A stretch of DNA of 64,000 nt from Geminocystis sp. NIES-3709 (GCF_001548115.1 NZ_AP014821.1:3847262-3911261), one strand, 5' to 3'. Numbered from the stretch's first letter, positions 27,267 through 36,767 are shown. Notes: generated from the letters alone by a model not told the origin. A program made the numbers and translations.

Positions 27267-29792
27267 TTAAGATAAATATATTTTGCGAATAGAATCATCA
27301 ATTTGTTTTTGTTGTTTTAATAAATATTGAGTAAAATTAATAGGAGATAAAGGTTGAGAAAAGAAATAACCTTGACCATAATCACAATTTAATTCTTTTA
27401 ACATATCTACTTCTTCTTTTGTTTCTATTCCATTAGCAATGATTTTTATATTTAATACTTTTCCTAGAGTAATAATAGATTGAACTAACTGTTTTGTTTG
27501 TTCATTTTTTAGTAAATTATGAATCAAAGATGGATCAATTTTTAAAGATTTAAAGGTAAATTTTAGTAAATTTTTTAAGGAAGAACAACCTACTCCAAAA
27601 CTATCTAAACACAAATTTATATCTGATTGAGATAAATCTTTGAGAATTTCTGAAACTAAGTATTTTCTTTCCAATAATATTTCTTCTTTAATTTCAATTT
27701 CTATACTGTTATTATAACTTTTATTTTCCGTAATAAAACTCATTAGGCTTTTGATTATATCTTGATCTTGAAATTGATATTCTGATAAGTTAATACTAAT
27801 GGGAATGTTTTTAATTTTTTCCCATTTTTTAATATCTTGTATAACAGACTTTAAAATCCAATTTTCTAAAGCAAAAATCATTCCATTTTTTTCAAGAATA
27901 GGGATAAATTTTTCAGGATAAATTAACCCAATTTCCTTATTTTCCCATCTTATTAATGCCTCTGCACTAATAATTAATTGAGAATTCAGTTCAACTACTG
28001 GTTGATATACTATTTTAAATTCTTGTTTTTCGATGGCTTGAAGAAAATTTTTTTCTAAATGAGATTTATTTATTTCTTTTTTATTCATCTCTATTCGATA
28101 AAATTGAAACTGATTACGTCCATTTTTCTTCGATTCATACATAGCTAAATCAGCATTACGAATTAGTTGTTTTAGATTGTCTCCATCGTGGGGAAAAATT
28201 GTAATACCGATGCTGGCTGAAATTGATACTTGATGATTAAAAATATCAAAAGATTTTTGTAATAAATCAATAATTTTTTTGGCAATTATTTTTAAATCTG
28301 TAATTTTTTCTACCGCAGGAATTGCCATGAAAAATTCATCTCCTCCTAAACGAGCTAATAAATCACTACTACGCAATGCTTTTTTCATTCTTTCAGTGGC
28401 TTGGATTAATAATTCATCTCCAAAATCATGGCCTAAATTATCGTTGACTTCTTTAAAATGATCTAAATCAATAAACATTAATCCCAAATTAGTATGATTT
28501 TCTTCCGCTTGAGTTAAGAGATAATTAATTTTTTCTAAAGCATAATTTCGATTGGGAATATTTGTTAAATGGTCATATTTTGCTTGATATTGTAAAAGAA
28601 TTTCTTGTTCTTTTTTCTCTGTTATATCTTCTTTTACTGCCATAAAATGAGTGATGGCACCAGCAGAGTTAAAAATGGGAGAAATTAATGCTTTTTCCCA
28701 ATATAAATCTCCGTTTTTTTTCTTATTATGAAATTCTCCTTGCCATTCTTTTCCTTTAGTAATAGTTTGCCACAGATTTTTATAATCAGATTCACTACTA
28801 TGATCTGATCTAAGAATGCGAGGATTTTTTCCTAAAATTTCTTCTTCTTTATATCCAGAAACTTCTTCAAATTTTGGATTAACATATTCTATATTACCAT
28901 TAATGTCTGTGATAATAATTGAAGCCGGACTTTGTTCTGATGCTTGAAATAATATTTTTAATTTCTCCTCCATTTTTTTTCTTTCTGTTACATCAATAAA
29001 AGAGATTAAGTAAGCACTTTTATCATTCCAAATAATTGGAACTGCTCTCATTTCTACTCTCATTAATTGTTGATTCGATCGAGGTATTTCTAATTCACTT
29101 ATTTTATCAAATTCTAAGGGTAATCCAAAGTTTTCTCCTCTCATTTCTTTTTGATTTCGATCGAATAATTTTTCTGCTTCTTTATTAACAAATAAAATTT
29201 TTCCCACTTGATCTACTACTAACATACCATTGAGATTATTATTAATAATCGTTCTTAATCTATCCTCACTCTTTTTTAATGCTAACTGAGCATTTTTTTT
29301 AGCTTTAATTTCTTTAATCAGAATCTTATTTTGTTCTTCCAAATTCTGATTTAACCTTCTAATTTTTAAACAAACATTAATTCTTGATAATAATTCAGGA
29401 AACTTAAAAGGTTTAGTAACATAATCAACAGCACCCAATTCCAAGCCTTTAACTTTATCTTGAATATCATCTAGGGCAGTCAAAAAAATGATAGGAATAT
29501 CTTTTGTGATAGGAGAAGATTTTAATAAAGAACAAGCATCAAAACCGTTTAAATTGGGCATTAAAATATCTAATAAAATTAGATCGGGAGAAGCCTTTTC
29601 TATGGCAGGTATAGCTTTTAAAATATCAGTTTCTACGAGAATATCGAAGCCTTCACTTTTTAAAAAAATAGAAAGTAAATTTAAGTTAATTTTTTGATCA
29701 TCAACAGCATAGATAAGAAAAGAGTTTCTCTTATCAGATAATATTTTTACTCCTTGATTTTTTTTCATTTTTAAGAGGCAATTAACATTCAT
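27267..29792 (-). CDS. Response regulator with PAS, GGDEF and EAL domains
   Basis: Cyclic-di-GMP signalling protein of 841 aa. Order: receiver domain (residues 25-145, phospho-acceptor Asp in LILLDILMPNLNGFD), a coiled-coil linker, two PAS domains (about 170-395, with SEDRLRTIINNNLNGMLVVD and ASPASIIITD-type starts), GGDEF (RLGGDEFFMA near residue 483) and EAL (SAEALIRWEN near 611). The diguanylate cyclase motif is intact. In the EAL domain the loop normally reading DDFGTGYSS is LDSFGVGCSS (about residue 729), so the second metal-binding Asp is Ser and phosphodiesterase activity may be lost. No sensor kinase is adjacent. A start at Met9 is possible. Confidence 0.92.
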   Translation of the reverse strand: MNVNCLLKMKKNQGVKILSDKRNSFLIYAVDDQKINLNLLSIFLKSEGFDILVETDILKAIPAIEKASPDLILLDILMPNLNGFDACSLLKSSPITKDIPIIFLTALDDIQDKVKGLELGAVDYVTKPFKFPELLSRINVCLKIRRLNQNLEEQNKILIKEIKAKKNAQLALKKSEDRLRTIINNNLNGMLVVDQVGKILFVNKEAEKLFDRNQKEMRGENFGLPLEFDKISELEIPRSNQQLMRVEMRAVPIIWNDKSAYLISFIDVTERKKMEEKLKILFQASEQSPASIIITDINGNIEYVNPKFEEVSGYKEEEILGKNPRILRSDHSSESDYKNLWQTITKGKEWQGEFHNKKKNGDLYWEKALISPIFNSAGAITHFMAVKEDITEKKEQEILLQYQAKYDHLTNIPNRNYALEKINYLLTQAEENHTNLGLMFIDLDHFKEVNDNLGHDFGDELLIQATERMKKALRSSDLLARLGGDEFFMAIPAVEKITDLKIIAKKIIDLLQKSFDIFNHQVSISASIGITIFPHDGDNLKQLIRNADLAMYESKKNGRNQFQFYRIEMNKKEINKSHLEKNFLQAIEKQEFKIVYQPVVELNSQLIISAEALIRWENKEIGLIYPEKFIPILEKNGMIFALENWILKSVIQDIKKWEKIKNIPISINLSEYQFQDQDIIKSLMSFITENKSYNNSIEIEIKEEILLERKYLVSEILKDLSQSDINLCLDSFGVGCSSLKNLLKFTFKSLKIDPSLIHNLLKNEQTKQLVQSIITLGKVLNIKIIANGIETKEEVDMLKELNCDYGQGYFFSQPLSPINFTQYLLKQQKQIDDSIRKIYLS

Positions 29793-30172
29793 GCTGTTTA
29801 AAAGTTAAGTAAGTTTTCTATAAATTTTTAACTCTCCTTTTGATAATAATTAATGATAAGTTTCTATAGTTACAAGAAATTATCTTATTTAGTTAATAGT
29901 AGTAATTATTCAACAAAAATAGAAATAATAAATCAATTTTTTAGGGAGGATATTGTTTTAGTCAAAAAATATAAAATATGAATAAATTTGATTATAATAA
30001 AGTATAGCAAGTCTCAATGAGTCGAATAAATAACCTTACCCAAACTTATTAATACCAATATCAAGGAGGTAAAGAGAAAAGTAGTTGAGAAATTGCATAA
30101 TTAATTTAGATCACCTATAAAAACTATTTAGATGTTTGTTGAATAAATTTTAAATTGAGTTACCTATAAAGT
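29793..30172. other. AT-rich spacer between divergent genes
   Basis: About 380 bases between the receiver-GGDEF-EAL gene and the divergent DUF2993 gene. It holds AAGGAGG at about 30063-30069, but this is far from any start. At about 30003 there is GTATAGCAAGTCTCAATGAG, which resembles one end of repeat R1. No RNA gene or open frame of useful size was seen; it should contain the promoters of both genes. Confidence 0.35.
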
Positions 30173-30949
30173 ATGGAATTTTTTGTTATCTTTACTACCA
30201 TTATAATGTCTTTATTTACGGGCGGAGGATTAATCCTTAATAATTCTTTAACCAATATCATTAGTAACAATTCGGAAGAAGTTGGAAATGTAAAAGTTCG
30301 AGTTAATAGCATTCCAACTCACCAACTAATTAAAGGAGAAGCAGATTCTATTCAAATTAGCCTCAAGCAATGGCAACCTCGTCCTCAGATTCGGGTAGAA
30401 TTATTAGAGTTAGAAACCGATCGAATTGGAGTCAATTTAGGAGAAATAAGAGAATTAAAAAGAGATAATTGGCAAAATATCTTAAAAAAACCTCTTAATA
30501 TGGGTTGGCGTACCATCATGACAGAAAAAGATATAAATAACTTAATAAAATCTCCCCAAGCACAATCTGTTATCACTAAATTTTCTGGAGATTCTTCTGA
30601 TTTTGAATTGCTTGACTTAAGTGTTAATTTACAACCGAATAATCGAGTCGGTATTGATACTCAATTAAAGTTGCCTACTAGGGGAGAAGAAATCTTAAAT
30701 GTTAGTTTAGAATTTAATTTGGAGTTGATTAAAGGTCATACTCTAAAAATTAGTGATATAAAAGGAACATTAAATGATAGACAACTATCATCTAAACTAT
30801 TGCAGGGTTTTGTTGATAACATTAATAATGAATTGAGTTTGCGAAATCTGGAAAAATCAGGCATCACAGTGAGACTTCTGAGATTAAATATCCTTGAAGA
30901 TAATGTGGAAATAGCTGGTTTTGTTAATCTTCAGCCCTCTATACCTTAA
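30173..30949 (+). CDS. DUF2993 (LmeA-type) protein
   Basis: A 258-aa protein with a short hydrophobic N-terminus (FFVIFTTIIMSLFTGGGLIL) that may anchor or export it. The body is a DUF2993 domain: VRVNSIPTHQLIKGEADSIQ, LETDRIGVNLGEI, then KSPQAQSVITKF and a long C-terminal beta-rich part (VRLLRLNILEDNVEIAGFV). Actinobacterial relatives (LmeA) bind phospholipid; cyanobacteria carry several paralogues whose role is unknown. It probably works at the envelope. It is alone, with repeat-filled spacers on both sides. Confidence 0.82.
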   Translation: MEFFVIFTTIIMSLFTGGGLILNNSLTNIISNNSEEVGNVKVRVNSIPTHQLIKGEADSIQISLKQWQPRPQIRVELLELETDRIGVNLGEIRELKRDNWQNILKKPLNMGWRTIMTEKDINNLIKSPQAQSVITKFSGDSSDFELLDLSVNLQPNNRVGIDTQLKLPTRGEEILNVSLEFNLELIKGHTLKISDIKGTLNDRQLSSKLLQGFVDNINNELSLRNLEKSGITVRLLRLNILEDNVEIAGFVNLQPSIP

Positions 30950-30973
30950 CTAAAGAAAACTAATATCAGTAGA

Positions 30974-31179
30974 TATAGCAATCCTATATGAGTCGTGACA
31001 AATAATTATGTTTAATGAGAGCAATCAGCCATTAGCAATTAGTTATCAGCTATTGTGAAGTTAAATTTCTGATCACCATTAGTAATTGATTACTTATTCT
31101 TTAATGGAAAAAAAGCTAAAAGCTAATCCCTTTAATTAAAAGTATCTAAAATTCTCACAAATGATTTAGGAATGCTATA
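30974..31179. repeat. MITE-like element, family R1, with both terminal inverted repeats
   Basis: A 206-bp non-coding unit. The left end TATAGCAATCCTATATGAG-TCGTGA and the reverse complement of the right end (TATAGCATTCCTAAATCAT-TTGTGA) match over about 27 bases with few differences. The ends include TA dinucleotides, as for IS630/Tc1-type insertion. The right 47 bases (31133-31179) recur as a perfect inverted copy at 34625-34671. Partial or diverged copies lie at about 26477 and 41802-41916. Confidence 0.72.
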
Positions 31180-31288
31180 GAAAAATGGATTAATAAATAC
31201 TTGTAAACTGACTTTTTCTTGGTTTTGATTCACTGGATTATATTAAACAAATATAAAATTTTTTGCTATTTAATCAATTAGAGGAATT

Positions 31289-31894
31289 ATGACTAAAAAT
31301 AACGATCGAAATCCTATTTTTTCGACAAAAACCATTGCCGCATTAGCTACCACAGTGTTGGCAGTTGGCACAATATCTGCTTGGTATGCTTATAGTAATT
31401 TAAAAGTCGAAAATCCTGATAAAAATTCCCCAAGTCAACCTGTAGAGATAATACCTGATCCTGTAGCCAATGAAAGCTCGATCGAATTATATGGGTTAAA
31501 TGATGAATTAGCCCTTGTTCCTAGTATAGTTAAAATTGAAAAAGGACAAAATGATCAAGAATCTTTAATTAACGGATTCAATAAATTACTAACGGTATCA
31601 GAAAGTGACTCTTTAAAAACAGCAATCCCTCAAAATACTAAGTTAGTCAGCTTAACAGTAAAAGAAGACGGGATTCATGTGGATTTATCTCAAGAATTTA
31701 CAAGTGGAGGAGGTAGTGCTTCCATGGTTGGACGTTTAGGACAAGTGATTTATAGTGCTAGTAGTTTGAATCCAAGTGCTAATGTGTGGATTAACGTAGA
31801 AGGTAAACCTTTAGAAGTTTTAGGGGGAGAAGGGATAATGGTTGAGCAACCGATGACAAGAGAATTATTTATCGAGTCTTTTCCAGCCAATTAA
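31289..31894 (+). CDS. GerMN-domain protein
   Basis: A 201-aa protein with an N-terminal membrane anchor (TIAALATTVLAVGTISAWYAY) and a GerMN domain from about residue 65 to 190: IELYGLNDELALVPS, LINGFNKLLTV, IPQNTKLVSLTVKEDGIHVDLS, and GGGSASMVGRLGQVIYSA. The end VLGGEGIMVEQPMTRELF is typical of cyanobacterial versions. The domain is named after a spore germination lipoprotein; the cyanobacterial role at the envelope is unknown. The nested insertion sequences begin 17 bp after its stop codon, so the gene is intact but its downstream region was interrupted. Confidence 0.87.
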   Translation: MTKNNDRNPIFSTKTIAALATTVLAVGTISAWYAYSNLKVENPDKNSPSQPVEIIPDPVANESSIELYGLNDELALVPSIVKIEKGQNDQESLINGFNKLLTVSESDSLKTAIPQNTKLVSLTVKEDGIHVDLSQEFTSGGGSASMVGRLGQVIYSASSLNPSANVWINVEGKPLEVLGGEGIMVEQPMTRELFIESFPAN

Positions 31895-32412
31895 TCTAAT
31901 TTTTTGATATGGGAGGTGCAAAAAAAAGATATACCAGTTACAATGAATAAACAAGATTTTTGTAATTCACAAAATGGCACATCCCAAAATAGAATTAGCA
32001 CAAAAAGTACAATCTTCTCTCAAAGATGCTTCTATTAAATTAACAGGCTATAAAAAAAGAACCTTTATGGCACAAGCTACTCTTGATTATTTTGGCGGTA
32101 GCCCTAGGAAAGCTGAGACTTACATGGGATGCTCGAAAGACAGTAGCAAAAGGGCTTGAGGAATTGAAAACAGGTATTATCTGTTGCGATAATCACTTGT
32201 GCAAAGGTAGAAAGAAAATCGAGATAAAATTTCCACAATTAGAATCGGATATTCGTTCTCTAGTAGATGATAAATCACAAGCAGATCCCAAATTTCAAAC
32301 AGTACTGTGTTATACAAGAACCAGTGCCAGAGCAGTAAAACAAGCACTAATAGAGGAAAAAGGCTATCTAGGTGATTTCTGAAAAAGGATCTACCCAAAA
32401 AAAACAAAAATG

Positions 32413-32421
32413 TGATATAAT
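32413..32421 (+). promoter_or_regulatory. Extended -10 promoter of element B transposase
   Basis: TGATATAAT, an extended -10 element (TGN plus TATAAT), lies 38 bases before the transposase ATG at 32459. No good -35 is visible, which is compatible with an extended -10 promoter. Confidence 0.4.
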
Positions 32422-32458
32422 CATAGCTTAACAGTAAATATAATTGGTATTGCATTGA

Positions 32459-33669
32459 ATGGATCAGGTAGGTCACACTATTCAACTAACACAATCTCAA
32501 ATCGAAGATATGCGAATGGCGGCAAGTAAGATGTATGGTGCTTATCGTCGCTCGTTTCAAGCTCAAATGTGTTTGAAGTATTGTAGAGGAAGTGCTAGAA
32601 AAGCAGAAAGAACTTGGGGATGGGGAAGAGAAAATGTTCAACTGGGCTTGGAAGAAGAACGTACTGGCATTATCTGTTTGGGAGCACAATCAATGTCCAG
32701 TGGAATGAAAAAATGGGAACAAAAATGTCCAGATGTAGCAATTGTATTACGAGAAATAGCGGAAGCTCATTGTCAACAAGAACCGAGTTTCAAAACATCA
32801 ATAGCTTATACGAGATTAACGGCATCAGAAGCAATCGCTCAGTTAAAACAAAGGGGATTCAGTGAAGAAGAAATTTCGGTAGCCAGTACAATGGCGACAA
32901 TCCTGAATCGAATGGGCTATCGATTAAGAAAAATAGTGAAAGCAAAGCCTCAAAAAAAATTCCAGAGACCGATGCCATCTTTGAAAATCTGAAAAATAAA
33001 GATCTCAAAAATGTGCAAGGAGTAAAACGTTTAAGCATGGATTGCAAAGCAAGGGTAAATATAGGAGATTACTCTCGAGGGGGAAAAACCAGAGGGAATA
33101 ATCAAGCACAAGATCATGATATGGGGGGAAAAGAAAAATACATTCCCTGTGGTATAGTAGATGAAGATAGTGGTCAATTATATCTGAACTTTAGTAGTTC
33201 CCATAAGACAAGTGATTTTATGGTGGATAATTTATGGATGTGGTGGGAGCAGGTTAGTCCACAAGAACAAGAACAAATAAACTTAATTCAAATAAAAGTG
33301 GATAATGGTTCAGAAAGCAGTGGTGTTAGAACTCAGTTTTTGAACAGAATCGTAGAATTTGCGAGAAAAATAGGGAAAAAGATTCAGTTACTGTATTTTC
33401 CGCCCTATCATAGCAAGTATAATCCGATTGAACGCTGTTGGGGAATACTAGAACAACATTGGAACGGGGCGATATTAAGTAATGTTGAAACAATGTTAGA
33501 ATGGGCGAAAACTATGACATGGAAAGGTTTAAAATCAATTGTTAACTTATCACAAAAAATATATGAAAAAGGAATCTCGTTAACAAAAAAAGAAATGAAA
33601 AGTATTGAAATGTACTTAGAACGCAATCCAGAATTACCTAAATGGGATATTCTTATTCGACCTTCTTAG
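32459..33669 (+). CDS. ISAzo13-family transposase of element B, two frames joined by a -1 shift
   Basis: The first frame (32459-32992) gives MDQVGHTIQLTQSQIEDMRM to ILNRMGYRLRKIVKAKPQKK and then stops 15 codons later. The second frame, one base back, continues IPETDAIFENLKNKDLKNVQ and runs to 33669. The junction is an A8 tract (32952-32959) read as the slippery heptamer A AAA AAA, a standard -1 frameshift site. The DDE catalytic residues lie in the second frame: SMDCKARVNIGDYS, KVDNGSESSGVRTQF and YHSKYNPIERCWGILEQHW. Apart from the frameshift the gene looks intact, so the element could still be active. A simple sequencing or mutation error is less likely because element A shows the same change. 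Confidence 0.85.
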
Positions 33670-34624
33670 TGGGTAATTTCTTTCTCAGAAATCACCCTAA
33701 CAGAACAATTACCGTCTCGTCAAACAATTGGAAACATCCTCAATCGAATGGGCTATGTTTTAAAAAAACACAAAAAACAAAACCTTTGAAAAAATACCAG
33801 AGACGGATGCTATATTTGAAAATGTTTCTGGGGCTAAAAAATCATCACAGGAAAATAAAAAATCCTTAAGGATTTCTATTGATAGCAAGGCAAAAGTAAG
33901 GGTAGGAGAGTTTTCTCGAGAAGGTTATGATCGCAATCGTGAGCCATTGAGAGCATTAGATCACGATTATAATCCAGAATCAATATTAGTACCATTCGGG
34001 ATTTTAGATGTACTCAAAAATCAATTATGGATTTATTTTGGCAAAAGTAAAGAAACCAGTGATTTTATTGTGGATTGTTTAGAAATGTGGTGGAAAGAAA
34101 ATTCACAAAGTTACACAGAAATAGAAGAATTGATGATTGAATTAGATGGGGGTAGTTCCACTCGTAGTAATCGGACTCAATTTATAAAAAGAATGGTTGA
34201 GTTCTGCCGATGGAGTAAATTAAAGATTAGATTGGTATATTATCCACCCTATCATAGCAAATATAATACAATAGAAAGATGTTGGGCCTGTTTAGAGAAC
34301 TTTTGGAACGGAACAATATTAGACTCGGTGGAAAAGACGGTGCAATGGGCGAAAAATATGACATGGAAGGGGGTAAAACCCATAGTAAAAATATTAGACA
34401 AAACCGATGAAAAAGGAATTAAGTCATCATCGGAAGAATTAGCTGAGTGCCAAAAATTTTGGCATCGGTCAGAAATACTACCGTCATGGGATGTGACAAT
34501 AATACCTAGAGGTTAACTGGTACTTTATTTTATTGCACTTCCCTTAACTCATTTAGGTATGATTTCAAGAATTGCCAGATAATTCATTATGGACAGTGGG
34601 AGGTATTGGTAATGCTCAATTAAT

Positions 34625-34671
34625 TATAGCATTCCTAAATCATTTGTGAGAATTTTAGATACTTTTAATTA
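34625..34671. repeat. R1 repeat end, perfect inverted copy of 31133-31179
   Basis: A 47-bp segment, TATAGCATTCCTAAATCATT through ACTTTTAATTA, is identical to the reverse complement of 31133-31179. It lies beyond the right end of the nested insertion sequences and is followed by AATAGCTGATAGCTAATT, simple repeats frequent in these spacers. Confidence 0.85.
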
Positions 34672-34718
34672 TTAAATTCTAATAGCTGATAGCTAATTAA
34701 TATTTATCATTAATAATC

Positions 34719-36767
34719 CTAAACTTTTGATTTAACTGCTGAAGGCAAGGATAATTGAGGATTTGACTTATAGCTATTATTTACTTTACCGTTACCATTA
34801 CTGCTGTTATTTGAGTCCAATAAAATACTGCGAATCATTCTAGCCGTAGCTTTTTGGGCTAATCCTCCCGCTATTTTTTGACCCAATTTTTGAGTTTCAC
34901 GATTTTGTAAAATATTGGTGATAATGGGGATTAATTTAAACGGATCATAACCATCTGTTTCCTGTAAAATTTGCAGAATATTGGTTAAATGTTCGATCGA
35001 TTCTTCATTAATTATATTCTTTCCATTACCATTATTATTTATTTTTGAATTAATAGGTTTTAAACCTAAAGTTTCTCTGATGGTAGTAGAAATATTTAAC
35101 CATGTTTTTTGACCAAAATTATCTAAAGAATTAACAATTTCATCCGCTAATCTATCTCTAATGAATTCACCTCTTTCTGAAAATAAATAATCCACTCCTT
35201 GATTGATTACTTTATCGAAGTCATAGTCAGGAGAATCTTTCGCATTTCTTAACAAATTTTCCAGACGATTCCAACGAAAACTACCATCTTTAAATAATAA
35301 ATCTTTGAGAGAATTACGCAATTCTTGGGATTGATCTGTTAACAATCTTTTGGCAACATAAGGATAGGCTTTACTTAATACCTTGAAATCGGGATCAATA
35401 TTAATAGCAATACCTTCCAACGTTACCATCGATCTAATAATTAAAGCATAATAAGCAGGAACTCGAAAGGGAAATTCATACATCATCGCCGACATTTCAT
35501 CGGTGATTTTTTTAAAATTCAATTCAGCTACACTAGCACCTAGGGCATTATTAAAAACGTTTCCTAGTGCCGGTATAATGGGTGTTAAGTCAGTATCTGG
35601 AGTCAAAAAGTCTAATTTGACATAATCTTGAGCTAAGGAGTCAAAATCACGATTTACGAGGTGAACTACCGCCTCAATTAATCCATATCGTTGATAAGGT
35701 AAAATTGTACTCATCATACCAAAATCAAGATAAGCTAGTCTGCCGTCAGGCATTGCTAGTAAGTTACCCGGATGGGGATCTGCATGAAAGAAACCGTGTT
35801 CTAACAATTGTCTGAGAGAACATTGTACTCCTACTTCTACTAAATATGTTGCATCAATACCTTGAGCTTGTATTTCTTCAATTTGAGTCAATTTTGTGCC
35901 ATTAATCCATTCCATAGTTAACACTCTTCTACCCGTGTATTCCCAATAGATTTTTGGTACATAGATTTCTTTTATATGTCCATATAATTCATTAAATCGA
36001 GCGGCGTTTTTGCCTTCTTGAAGGTAGTTCATTTCTTCAAAAATACGCTCTGCTAATTCATCGGTAATGGCGACTAAGTCGGATCGAACACGTTTGACAT
36101 TGTTTTTAACCCATCCTGCGATCGATCGCATAATATAAATATCTAAGGTAATACGTCTTACTAAGTCTGGACGTTGAACTTTGATGGCTACTTCTTCACC
36201 TGTTTTAAGTCTTCCTCGATAAACTTGTCCTAAAGATGCTGCCGCAATGGGATCAACTGATATTTCAGCATAAATTCGATCAGGAGTTGCACCTAATTCT
36301 TCAGTGATAAATTGATAAGCGATTTCGTTGGGAAAAGGCGGCAATTGATCTTGTAATGTGGTTAGTTCTTGTAAATAAGCAGGAGAAACTAAATCAGGGC
36401 GCGTAGATAAAGCCTGACCAATTTTAATATAAGCAGGTCCTAATTTTGTTAAAACTTTTTTGAGTTTAACGGCTCTTTTTGACTCATTTTTTGCAGAATT
36501 ACCCCACAAAGAATCCCACCAATTATCAAACATCAACCCAAGTACGGGAAAAATAATATTTAACAAGCGAGTAAAAACTTGAAACGATCGCTTACTATAA
36601 TATTCCATAATAATATCAGGGTTATAACGCCAAGTATCAGGAGACATATCGCTAATAGGCCCTAGATCTTCTTGATGTTTTTTTGGTATTACTATAGGTT
36701 GAACATGAACATTGATAATATTGTCGGCATTTTCACTAATTTCTGTGGGTGTAATGATTTGAGTCAT
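34719..36767 (-). CDS. ABC1/UbiB-family atypical kinase
   Basis: A 682-aa member of the ABC1K (AarF/UbiB) family. The family signature KxGQ is seen in LGPAYIKIGQALSTRPDLV near residue 110. The Ala-rich loop and lysine follow in AAASLGQVYRG and EVAIKVQRP, and the catalytic/metal region is HADPHPGNLLAMPDGRLAYLDFGMMS. A C-terminal extension (residues 480-682) ends in a low-complexity Asn/Ser-rich stretch (NNSSNGNGKVNNS). Chloroplast and cyanobacterial members act in quinone, tocopherol or membrane lipid metabolism; which one applies here is unknown. The gene is alone, with a repeat-rich spacer upstream. Confidence 0.9.
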   Translation of the reverse strand: MTQIITPTEISENADNIINVHVQPIVIPKKHQEDLGPISDMSPDTWRYNPDIIMEYYSKRSFQVFTRLLNIIFPVLGLMFDNWWDSLWGNSAKNESKRAVKLKKVLTKLGPAYIKIGQALSTRPDLVSPAYLQELTTLQDQLPPFPNEIAYQFITEELGATPDRIYAEISVDPIAAASLGQVYRGRLKTGEEVAIKVQRPDLVRRITLDIYIMRSIAGWVKNNVKRVRSDLVAITDELAERIFEEMNYLQEGKNAARFNELYGHIKEIYVPKIYWEYTGRRVLTMEWINGTKLTQIEEIQAQGIDATYLVEVGVQCSLRQLLEHGFFHADPHPGNLLAMPDGRLAYLDFGMMSTILPYQRYGLIEAVVHLVNRDFDSLAQDYVKLDFLTPDTDLTPIIPALGNVFNNALGASVAELNFKKITDEMSAMMYEFPFRVPAYYALIIRSMVTLEGIAINIDPDFKVLSKAYPYVAKRLLTDQSQELRNSLKDLLFKDGSFRWNRLENLLRNAKDSPDYDFDKVINQGVDYLFSERGEFIRDRLADEIVNSLDNFGQKTWLNISTTIRETLGLKPINSKINNNGNGKNIINEESIEHLTNILQILQETDGYDPFKLIPIITNILQNRETQKLGQKIAGGLAQKATARMIRSILLDSNNSSNGNGKVNNSYKSNPQLSLPSAVKSKV

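Larger units (their letters stand above)
32371..33696 (+). mobile_element. ISAzo13-like insertion sequence B, nested in element A, 1326 bp
   Basis: The ends are 27-bp imperfect inverted repeats: the left begins GGTGATTTCTGAAAAAGGAT and the right, read in reverse complement, begins GGTGATTTCTGAGAAAGAAA; both finish with TACCCA. The trinucleotide CTA precedes the left end (32368-32370) and follows the right end (33697-33699), which is a 3-bp target duplication. Removing the element and one CTA joins the host transposase codons in frame (GGC TAT CTA ACA GAA). The two elements are diverged relatives, so B is not a simple tandem copy of A. Confidence 0.9.
31974..34516 (+). pseudogene. ISAzo13-family transposase of element A, broken and interrupted
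   Basis: The frame from the ATG at 31974 reads MAHPKIELAQKVQSSLKDAS to PRKAE, then shifts near 32113-32118 into the frame TWDARKTVAKGLEELKTG and ends KQALIEEKGYL at 32373. Element B follows. Beyond it, from 33697, the frame resumes exactly as TEQLPSRQTIGNILNRMGY. One base is missing in the next A-tract, and another -1 change is needed at 33789-33794 to reach IPETDAIFENV. The rest is open to 34516 and has the DDE landmarks IDSKAKVRVGEFS, ELDGGSSTRSNRTQF and YHSKYNTIERCW. Confidence 0.85.
31911..34543 (+). mobile_element. ISAzo13-like insertion sequence A, interrupted by element B
   Basis: Left end GGGAGGTGCAAAAAAAAGAT (from 31911) continues ATACCAGTT; the reverse complement of the right end (34515-34543) is GGGAAGTGCAATAAAATAAA followed by GTACCAGTT. 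These form imperfect terminal inverted repeats of about 29 bp. Without element B the unit is close to 1.3 kb. No clear target duplication was recognised at its outer ends. Its transposase gene is broken, so this copy is dead. It lies between the GerMN gene and the UbiB-type kinase gene. Confidence 0.82.

Noticed and set aside
32177-32485. Minus-strand frame inside the insertion sequences
   Set aside because: It is antisense to the transposase and not conserved as protein.
32992-33013. Element B transposase as two separate genes
   Set aside because: The second frame is open back to the A-tract, the joined protein aligns to one ISAzo13 transposase, and the same break recurs in element A.
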